Assembly (NCBI GenBank): GCA_002899795.1
Contig: PPDG01000587.1
Span: 1 to 12,875 of the forward strand
Direction: 5' to 3'
DNA: 12,875 bases
Origin: Desulfobacteraceae bacterium
Lineage (GTDB): Bacteria > Desulfobacterota > Syntrophobacteria > BM002
Of this stretch, positions 7,744-12,125 are shown piece after piece. A model generated the notes under the pieces. That model had not been told where the DNA came from, made no database searches, and was given only the letters and a program-made list of their open reading frames with translations. A program made the translations under genes and the position numbers. Position 1 is the first letter of the stretch. Every line of letters starts with the position of its first letter.

Positions 7744-8432
7744 TATTCTTCTCCCATTAGGTTGAATATCAGGTCGTCAGTTGTCCCCAGCTCGTACATC
7801 TTCATCAGCAGGGCGAACGGTGCCAGACCTGATAGCTGGCACAGCTCGTGCATTGTGAACATTTCCTCGTCCACTTCGATCCTCGACAGGGCGAACCCTC
7901 TGAGGGATTTGTCTGGCTTGTTCGACAGGTACACGTTGTCCTCGAGGAAGGGTAGGCCTTCGTCGTACCTGCTCAGCCAGACTCCGGAGTACCCGTGATC
8001 TGTGAGGTACGACTGGAGGTTGGCCAAACCTTGATCTAGATCAAGTTCGTACATGTCGTCCAGCTTCCCTCCCCAGTCACTCTGGACCCGATCTGGGCAC
8101 AGAGCCAACAGGAAGAAAAGCTGCAGCCTCAGTGACTCCTCCGAAGCCCACACCGTCTCGTTGAAGCTCAGCGCGGTGCAGGTGGGTTGGCCACAGCCGC
8201 CCCACCTCTCCAGCATTTCCCTCAGCTCCTGCGCTTCGTACCAGTCGGTATGTCCGCAGTCGCAGGCGGCGTAGTAGCGTTGGGTTTTGCCGATGGGTCG
8301 GTCTGGCCCTACCTTCAGGTGCCCTACCTTTCTTCCGAACGGCAGGGCTTTCTTGGCCTTGCCGGAGCCTGTGTGCAGGCTCCGGATTTTGACCTGTTTG
8401 GTTGGGGTGAATTTTCTGGTTGCCTCGTTCAT
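7743..8432 (-). CDS. Zinc-ribbon protein with a C-terminal helix-turn-helix-like end
   Basis: 229 residues. The N-terminal ALPFGRKVGHLKVGP..., CDCGH (57-61) and CGQPTC (80-85) match in layout the zinc-ribbon-like domain that often precedes HNH or AP2 domains in phage proteins (FGrl.vl...C.CG...SCGC). The last 35 residues, HELCQLSGLAPFALLMKMYELGTTDDLIF, resemble the helix-turn-helix of the same proteins (eLa..sGl....l..RL..G...eeal). No HNH nuclease motif lies between them, so a DNA-binding or regulatory protein, or a nuclease relative that lost its catalytic core, is more likely than an active endonuclease. The start at 8432 has only AAGG 11 nt upstream and lies 13 nt after the previous stop. 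A perfect 10-bp hairpin lies at nt 48-71 of the gene. Confidence 0.82.
   Translation of the reverse strand: MNEATRKFTPTKQVKIRSLHTGSGKAKKALPFGRKVGHLKVGPDRPIGKTQRYYAACDCGHTDWYEAQELREMLERWGGCGQPTCTALSFNETVWASEESLRLQLFFLLALCPDRVQSDWGGKLDDMYELDLDQGLANLQSYLTDHGYSGVWLSRYDEGLPFLEDNVYLSNKPDKSLRGFALSRIEVDEEMFTMHELCQLSGLAPFALLMKMYELGTTDDLIFNLMGEE
8362..8385. other. Perfect 10-bp hairpin inside the start of the 229-residue gene
   Basis: CCGGAGCCTG and CAGGCTCCGG are exact complements separated by four bases, at nt 48-71 of the 7743-8432 gene. The minus strand has no T tract after it, and it lies inside coding sequence, so it is not a terminator of this gene. On the plus strand ATTTT follows. Confidence 0.7.
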
Positions 8433-8445
8433 TATTCATTATACC

Positions 8446-8763
8446 TTATTTGAAATGAAGTAAGGGTTCGTCAGAAATCTTCTCCAGTACGAACGTCTGC
8501 AGATCCACCATGTACAGCCCCCTGATCCCAGCCTGACCAATGTCTACCAGCACTTGGTGAGGGTGGCTAGGGTGCTCAAAGAACTCCAGACTCTCAAGAA
8601 CATCGTGGCTGGTCTGAAGTCCCAGCATGCCGATGTTCTCCGTGAAGACCACCTCGTAAAACTCTATGTCAGGCATGCCTCCCAGCATCCTCACCGCAGA
8701 GAACGGATTCTCTTCTCTGGGTGTCACGACCTTGTGAGATGGAAATTTTAAAATATTGCTCAT
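8446..8763 (-). CDS. Phage protein of unknown function
   Basis: 105 residues, not recognised. It opens with a basic tail (SNILKFPSHKVVTPRE), then a mixed alpha/beta body (IEFYEVVFTENIGML..., HPHQVLVDIGQAGIRGLYMVDLQTFVLEKI) without cysteines or membrane segments. ATG 8763 follows the previous stop codon by one base, and CGGAGGG, within the last codons of the upstream gene, serves as ribosome site, so the two are probably translationally coupled. AGAGAA/TTCTCT with a 4-nt loop lies at nt 51-66 of the gene. Confidence 0.85.
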   Translation of the reverse strand: MSNILKFPSHKVVTPREENPFSAVRMLGGMPDIEFYEVVFTENIGMLGLQTSHDVLESLEFFEHPSHPHQVLVDIGQAGIRGLYMVDLQTFVLEKISDEPLLHFK

Positions 8764-8764
8764 C

Positions 8765-9034
8765 TTACCCTCCGATCAGCACGTACTCCCCGTGCTTGTA
8801 TTCTTCGACGCTGACAAAGCCAGCCCTGTCTCCGTTGTGCCAGAGATGGACTTTGCCGTCGCCTCTCAGTGACCCTACCCTGTGAGTTTCAGGGACGTGG
8901 GCTTTCATTTGAATGGATGCGACCTGCAGCGCCAAATTAAGGCTGTCGGTCTCGGTTGTTGTGTCTATGGAATTGCGCCACACAAACCTGATTCGGTATC
9001 TATAATTTTTTGAACCCGAGTTGCGGTTTTGCAT
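8765..9034 (-). CDS. Small basic phage protein of unknown function
   Basis: 89 residues, not recognised. It looks like one small alpha/beta domain: a basic strand (KNYRYRIRFVWR), a helix (DSLNLALQVASIQMKA), then VGSLRGDGKVHLWHNGDRAGFVSVEEY. ATG 9034 has GGGAGGA about 8 nt upstream. An ATG 7 nt earlier, nearer the ribosome site, opens only a 13-codon frame. The gene follows the palindrome-rich 9035-9150 gap and probably starts a transcript or translation block running to 7345. Confidence 0.83.
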   Translation of the reverse strand: MQNRNSGSKNYRYRIRFVWRNSIDTTTETDSLNLALQVASIQMKAHVPETHRVGSLRGDGKVHLWHNGDRAGFVSVEEYKHGEYVLIGG

Positions 9035-9070
9035 TATGCATGTCCTCCCTTGCTTGGTAAGGTGGAGTCG

Positions 9071-9087
9071 AGTCAGCAGTGCTGACT
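9071..9087. promoter_or_regulatory. 17-bp perfect palindrome, operator or hairpin
   Basis: AGTCAGCA-G-TGCTGACT has 8-bp perfect arms around one central base. Such short-centre symmetry suits binding by a dimeric repressor better than an RNA hairpin. It lies 37 bp upstream of the 9034 start. On the plus strand it is followed by TTTCTTTTT, so a plus-strand terminator is the alternative reading. Confidence 0.5.
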
Positions 9088-9114
9088 TTCTTTTTGCTGC
9101 TTCTAAAGGAGTTT

Positions 9115-9152
9115 GCCGGAGGTGAGTGGGTTACCCACCTCCGGCTTTTTTT
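9115..9152 (+). terminator. Terminator-like hairpin facing the plus strand, against all genes
   Basis: GCCGGAG...CTCCGGC with an inner GTGGG-TTA-CCCAC (9115-9145) is followed on the plus strand by TTTTTTT (9146-9152). On the minus strand the hairpin follows the DUF932 stop codon, but AAACTCC comes after it instead of a T tract. The T run overlaps the TAA stop codon. It may be bidirectional, with weak activity for the DUF932 transcript, or it may stop antisense transcription entering the DUF932 gene. Confidence 0.5.
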
Positions 9153-10161
9153 AGGCAGCGATCTTAACCGCCTCCTCCATCGCCTTCGCCTTACGGTTCG
9201 CACCAGACCCAAACCACGCAGAGTTCAGCCGGGAGCCAGACTTGCTGGTCTTGGCCATGTGGTCCTGATAGAACGTCACTGCGTTCACCAGTCCCCACGC
9301 TGTGTGGTGAGCGGACTTGAGGTTGGCCCCCGGTGACCGCTCGTAGGCTGCAAACATCTTTTGGAAGGTAGGAGAGTAGGCAGGCTTGCCGTCCTCTGTG
9401 ATGGTGATGGCGTCCTTTCCCAGCACTGCGGTGAAGAAGGCGAGAGCCGTCTCCAGATCCACGTGGGTGTTGGCCAGCTTGTTCACCTGCTGCTCGTACA
9501 GCTCCCAAGTTTCCTTGGTCAGTCCCAGAGCGCCCTTCGCCTCGTCGGCGTCGAACTTCTTGTTGTGGGCTATCTTGAACGCTCCCTTGCCGTCCTGTGT
9601 GGCCCACTCCAGTGTGTTGTTGCACACTACCCGAACTGAGGTGAACTGGCAGGTGGTAGCCATGGAGGAGTCGTAGGACGTAGCCAGCAGGACGTAGCCA
9701 TCGATCTTGTCCTGTCCGAAGATGCGAGTGGACTCCCCGATGCGAGCCAGTGCCCAGATGCGCTTGCCGTCCATGAGGGAGCCAGCGGTGTCCATCTGGA
9801 AGCCGTTGGCTTCGATCAGTTCCTTGTAGAAGTCCATGACCTGCTCGGGCTGGACGACGTGGTACCCCTTGCCGACGATACCAAGAGGTTCTTGGTTGTC
9901 GGTACGCACGAGCACCTTGCGGTTCTCAATGGGGGTTGGCACGTTCTTCAGGTCGAAGTCGTTGCCGCCGACCACGGTTGGTACTTGGCGGGAGTAGTAG
10001 ACAGTTCGTTCGTCCACTTCCCAGTTGAGGCCGGCGGCTATGCGCCAGTCATCGAGTGTTGCGTCGTCGTGGACACGGGAACCGTAGCCATGCCAAGGTG
10101 TCTCTCCGTCGTAGCGAATTGCGATTCCGGCGTAACCAGTTGTAAAGTCTAATGCATGCAT
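9151..10161 (-). CDS. DUF932 protein (TIGR03299-type phage/plasmid-like protein)
   Basis: 336 residues, the normal size for this widespread phage and plasmid family, whose biochemical role is not known to me. Recognisable parts: an N-terminal ETPWHGYGSRV (about 19-29) with W.V..R..YY further on, LGIVGKGYHVVQPEQVMDFYKEL (about 92-114), DGKRIWALARIG (126-137), and the core YVLLATSYDSSMATTCQFTSVRVVCNNTL (152-180), followed by K..HNKKFD. The ATG 10161 (MHALDF) is preferred because AAGGAGA lies 6 nt upstream; the longer frame from 10179 would place that ribosome site inside the coding region. It is set off by an unusual structured leader with two GTAC-N3-GTAC dyads upstream and the hairpin region at 9071-9152 downstream, suggesting its own regulation. 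Confidence 0.9.
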   Translation of the reverse strand: MHALDFTTGYAGIAIRYDGETPWHGYGSRVHDDATLDDWRIAAGLNWEVDERTVYYSRQVPTVVGGNDFDLKNVPTPIENRKVLVRTDNQEPLGIVGKGYHVVQPEQVMDFYKELIEANGFQMDTAGSLMDGKRIWALARIGESTRIFGQDKIDGYVLLATSYDSSMATTCQFTSVRVVCNNTLEWATQDGKGAFKIAHNKKFDADEAKGALGLTKETWELYEQQVNKLANTHVDLETALAFFTAVLGKDAITITEDGKPAYSPTFQKMFAAYERSPGANLKSAHHTAWGLVNAVTFYQDHMAKTSKSGSRLNSAWFGSGANRKAKAMEEAVKIAA

Positions 10162-10181
10162 GTTGTATCTCCTTTTCATTT

Positions 10182-10246
10182 TTCCCTTTCGGGCGGATGG
10201 GGCAAAAGCGCCCCGGTTAATTTTTGGAACAATGGTACTAGGTACC
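10182..10246 (-). promoter_or_regulatory. Composite structured leader upstream of the DUF932 gene
   Basis: On the minus strand: GGTAC-CTA-GTACC (10234-10246), TTGTTC, an AT-rich spacer, hairpin GGGGC/GCCCC with loop GCTTTT (10199-10214), then GCCCGAAAGGGAA (10182-10194), then the ribosome site. Order, spacing and much of the sequence match 4125-4195 upstream of the SNF2 helicase gene. In the first dyad the third stem pair is T-A here and G-C there, a compensated change. Confidence 0.65.
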
Positions 10247-10261
10247 GGTGGTACAGTGTAC
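10235..10261. promoter_or_regulatory. Two GTAC-N3-GTAC dyads in tandem, operator candidate
   Basis: GTAC-TAG-GTAC (10235-10245) and GTAC-AGT-GTAC (10251-10261) have centres 16 bp apart, in the gap after the 10844 gene's stop codon. The second sits in GGTGGTAC-N3-GTACTA (10247-10263), which matches the site at 7267-7283 except at the centre. The first is also the opening dyad of the composite leader, so an RNA role is possible there too. Confidence 0.55.
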
Positions 10262-10265
10262 TACT

Positions 10266-10844
10266 TTAGCTCGCCTCCTTCAAGCTCAATTCATCACTCT
10301 TTGCGTAAAGCTCAACCAAGATCTCCCGTACTCGGCGAACCACAACCTGATACGAAACCCCTGAACCAGCCCTGAACTGCTTCGACCACATCACAGGGCC
10401 GTCCGAAGAGCCTTCCCCGTGCAGGGAGAAGTAATAGGTGTCGTCCGTATACTTGGTGTAATGCCGGACCAAGCTCCCATTCCCCCAGCTATAGTGACCG
10501 CCGTCTTCCCGGCCCTTGGACTCTACCAGTTCGTAAGCCTGAGACTCGAACGGGCGGAAATCCCGCTGCACAAGTTCAAAACGATTCTTCCCTGTCCTCA
10601 GCATGAACCCGTAGAATTTGTAGCGGCCTTCATTGCTGTCAGTCCAGAGATTAGAACCGGCCTGCATCAGGTAGACCGGTTCAGCCTGCGCGAACCCGAA
10701 GCAGACCAGTCGTTCATCGATATGACTGTCGCGCAGTTCCCGATTGTATCGCCCGATCTTCTGGACAAACTTCAACTCGTGAACTTCTTCGCCGGTTGTC
10801 ATCTTCCGGAATTTTGCTGGTATTCTGTAAACGTAAACGCCCAT
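10266..10844 (-). CDS. Phage protein of unknown function
   Basis: 192 residues, not recognised. Rich in aromatic residues and predicted beta strands (SNEGRYKFYGFMLRTGKNRFELVQ, YTKYTDDTYYFSLHGEG), ending in a charged helix (VRRVREILVELYAKSDELSLKEAS). There is no membrane segment; single cysteine near residue 43. I chose ATG 10844 (MGVYVYR) because GGAGGAGGG lies 7 nt upstream; the in-frame ATG at 10862 lies before that site and lacks one of its own. It is the last of the small-gene run before the DUF932 leader, and no clear terminator follows it. Confidence 0.85.
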   Translation of the reverse strand: MGVYVYRIPAKFRKMTTGEEVHELKFVQKIGRYNRELRDSHIDERLVCFGFAQAEPVYLMQAGSNLWTDSNEGRYKFYGFMLRTGKNRFELVQRDFRPFESQAYELVESKGREDGGHYSWGNGSLVRHYTKYTDDTYYFSLHGEGSSDGPVMWSKQFRAGSGVSYQVVVRRVREILVELYAKSDELSLKEAS

Positions 10845-10899
10845 GATTAATCCCTCCTCCATTCAAATTTGTCTTCGAAACTTTCTTGAACCGCATCGA

Positions 10900-11124
10900 T
10901 CACCTAGTGTACTTGCAGGATAGGTGTCCGCCTGAGACCACCCTGCAGTTGAGGGATTTTATCTTCCTCCCGTTAAGGTACAGGTAAGTCGGACGTTCCG
11001 TCGATGTAGAGTAGAGGCTCTTCACCTCCGCAGGTGGCTCGGGTTCGTAGGTCTCGTAAAAATATCCGAGAGCGGCTACCCCGGTAAGACCGAGTCCTGC
11101 CACTGTGTTTTTAACCTTGCTCAT
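10900..11124 (-). CDS. Small protein with a hydrophobic N-terminus
   Basis: 74 residues. The N-terminus MSKVKNTVAGLGLTGVAALGYFYE has two lysines then a hydrophobic stretch (about 7-22), resembling a signal anchor or a short membrane segment; a Pro/Glu-rich stretch follows, and two cysteines near the C-terminus (CRV..., CKYTR) could form a disulfide in the periplasm. Localisation is inference. I chose ATG 11124 because GAGGAGA lies 6 nt upstream. An in-frame ATG at 11160 overlaps the preceding stop (ATGA) and would add 12 residues ahead of the lysines, but it lacks a clear ribosome site. Family not recognised; phage membrane or inhibitory peptides often look like this. Confidence 0.8.
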   Translation of the reverse strand: MSKVKNTVAGLGLTGVAALGYFYETYEPEPPAEVKSLYSTSTERPTYLYLNGRKIKSLNCRVVSGGHLSCKYTR

Positions 11125-11156
11125 TGTTTTCTCCTCTGGTGAATATAGTTGAAAGT

Positions 11157-11441
11157 TCATTCGGCTGCTTTATTATCCTCCTTCAAGTATTTGTCGGTCG
11201 AGGCGCTGCGGTAGGGCAGCGTCATGTCTTCAGCATCAAGCTCGATGTCAATAGAGCCGACACGGGCACCTAACCTGTTGTGCTCCTTCGCCAGTGCAGA
11301 CCGTACCTGCACTCGGAAGCTGTCCCTCTCGTCCGACTCGAACAGATCGTCCGTCGCTCCGTTGTACGCTGCCTGTATCCACCCCATCGCTATTACGATG
11401 GCTTGTTCTCTTGGCGTTAGGTTTCCTTTTTTGCTTCGCAT
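11157..11441 (-). CDS. Small phage protein of unknown function
   Basis: 94 residues, not recognised. Basic start (MRSKKGNLTPREQAIVIAMGWIQAAYNGATDDLF), mostly helical, acidic second half. ATG 11441 has GGAGGT 7 nt upstream; an in-frame ATG at 11471 precedes that site. CCATCG/CGATGG arms with a 6-nt loop lie at nt 41-58. An overlapping reading frame (11248-11559) enters it from upstream and meets this frame at an A6 run, so the true protein could be longer through a frameshift. Confidence 0.8.
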   Translation of the reverse strand: MRSKKGNLTPREQAIVIAMGWIQAAYNGATDDLFESDERDSFRVQVRSALAKEHNRLGARVGSIDIELDAEDMTLPYRSASTDKYLKEDNKAAE

Positions 11442-11559
11442 GTGTGTTACCTCCGGTTCTCCAAAATGCATTTTCCCAACTGGCTAGCCAATCGGCTGTC
11501 TTACCTTGAGCCTTGTGTTCAGCCCGTTTCTTTTTTACGTAAGCGTTTAAGTTTGTCAA
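11248..11559 (-). CDS. Possible TTG-start gene overlapping the next gene out of frame
   Basis: The first 40 codons from TTG 11559 read like a real protein (TNLNAYVKKKRAEHKAQGKT then ADWLASWENAF) and fill the gap between the 11519 and 11441 genes. GGAGGAGGG lies 4 nt upstream of the TTG, inside the end of the previous gene. After about codon 43 the frame runs under the 11157-11441 gene and looks like shadow sequence (repeated Arg, Gly, Val, Gln). Either a short protein is made with a meaningless tail, or translation shifts +1 at the A6 run (11427-11432) into the frame of the downstream gene, or one base in that run is wrong. The call is uncertain. Confidence 0.4.
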   Translation of the reverse strand: MTNLNAYVKKKRAEHKAQGKTADWLASWENAFWRTGGNTHAKQKRKPNAKRTSHRNSDGVDTGSVQRSDGRSVRVGREGQLPSAGTVCTGEGAQQVRCPCRLY

Positions 11560-11710
11560 CGACCCTCCTCCACCATGATTGTTTGTGAGCTAACTTCACA
11601 TTGTGAATTTCTCCGACAAGCTTCACCGGCTCAACTTCGGAGTCGATGAATCTAACCTTGCCGCTTTCATCGACCTCGTAGAACTTGCCCTCGCCTATCA
11701 GGTCGGACAC
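11519..11710 (-). CDS. Small phage protein, GTG start, basic C-terminus
   Basis: 63 residues, not recognised. SDLIGEGKFYEVDESGKVRF looks like a small beta domain; the tail WWRRVVDKLKRLRKKETG is strongly basic and amphipathic, fit for nucleic acid or membrane binding. The GTG at 11710 is fixed by a consensus AAGGAGGT 6 nt upstream; no in-frame ATG would give a sensible length. That ribosome site lies in a small hairpin (11716-11729). A 9-bp perfect stem lies at nt 37-69 of the gene. Its end overlaps the TTG frame at 11559 by 41 nt. Confidence 0.78.
   Translation of the reverse strand: MSDLIGEGKFYEVDESGKVRFIDSEVEPVKLVGEIHNVKLAHKQSWWRRVVDKLKRLRKKETG
11642..11674. other. 9-bp perfect inverted repeat inside the start of the 63-residue gene
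   Basis: GTCGATGAA (11642-11650) and TTCATCGAC (11666-11674) are exact complements with a 15-nt loop, at nt 37-69 of the 11519-11710 gene. No T tract follows on the coding strand. Confidence 0.6.
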
Positions 11711-11715
11711 CCTGA

Positions 11716-11729
11716 GACCTCCTTAGGTC
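11716..11729 (-). promoter_or_regulatory. Hairpin holding the ribosome site of the 63-residue gene
   Basis: GACCT-AAGG-AGGTC can form a 5-bp stem that partly encloses the AAGGAGGT ribosome site of the GTG 11710 gene. A 12-codon frame (11698-11736), starting on the previous stop codon (ATGA) with GGGAGGGAGAA upstream, reads through the hairpin and stops just past the GTG, so translating it would open the hairpin. Confidence 0.4.
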
Positions 11730-11732
11730 CTT

Positions 11733-12125
11733 TCATTTGTTCTCCCTCCCGTCAATGAATTTAGCTTCCGCAGCCCCTTCGTCAGTCCAGTCATGGGTGA
11801 ACTTGTCTAGGCACTGGTCTTCGGTGAAATTCTTGGCAGCTTCGTAATACGTCTGGGCCTCCTTCAGGTTTTGCTCTGCTGTCTCCACCATGCGCGAGCC
11901 GTGCTCTATGGCATGCATCCGAGCCTCGTCAAAAGTGTCGTAATACTTGACTCCGGCGGACTCCTTCATCTCCTTCTTCTTGTGATATCGTTCGCGATTC
12001 CCAGTCCAAGTTTCGAACGTCCAAAACCAAACGGTCTGGGCCGTCTCTTTCAATATCCAACGCTTGGATATTGACGGTTTCTTTTCGTTGAAAAATCTTG
12101 CCCACGTAAGTTTGTATTTAATCAT
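11733..12125 (-). CDS. Small charged helical phage protein of unknown function
   Basis: 130 residues, not recognised. The N-half is basic and tryptophan-rich (MIKYKLTWARFF, RWILKETAQTVWFWTFETW); the C-half is acidic and helical (ARMHAIEHGSRMVETAEQNL...YYEAAKNF), possibly a coiled coil. ATG 12125 overlaps the previous stop codon by 4 bp (ATGA) and has GGAGGT 9 nt upstream; the frame also opens at 12185, but that would run 64 nt into the upstream gene and encode an arginine run, so it is unlikely. A perfect 11-bp hairpin lies at nt 52-76. Confidence 0.83.
   Translation of the reverse strand: MIKYKLTWARFFNEKKPSISKRWILKETAQTVWFWTFETWTGNRERYHKKKEMKESAGVKYYDTFDEARMHAIEHGSRMVETAEQNLKEAQTYYEAAKNFTEDQCLDKFTHDWTDEGAAEAKFIDGRENK
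12050..12074. other. Perfect 11-bp hairpin with 3-nt loop inside a gene start
   Basis: TCAATATCCAA (12050-12060) and TTGGATATTGA (12064-12074) are exact complements around CGC, at nt 52-76 of the 11733-12125 gene. It is the strongest of the start-proximal hairpins here. It lies within codons 18-26 and has no T tract on the coding strand. A DNA operator is an alternative reading. Confidence 0.75.

Noticed and set aside
8438..8443. Perfect TATAAT on the minus strand before the 8432 gene
   Set aside because: The 17-bp-upstream hexamer CCCTTA does not resemble TTGACA, and the box overlaps the ribosome-site region of a gene in a tightly packed operon.
9000..9212. 70-codon arginine-rich minus-strand frame
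   Set aside because: Out-of-frame shadow of the DUF932 gene end running through the hairpin region; composition is typical of a shadow.
10714..10896. 60-codon minus-strand frame starting at 10896
   Set aside because: Mostly a shadow of the 10266-10844 gene, arginine- and serine-rich, with no good ribosome site.
11554..11559. TTGACA at 11554-11559 as a -35 box
   Set aside because: No -10 box at 16-18 bp; it lies within overlapping coding sequence and its TTG is better explained as a start codon.
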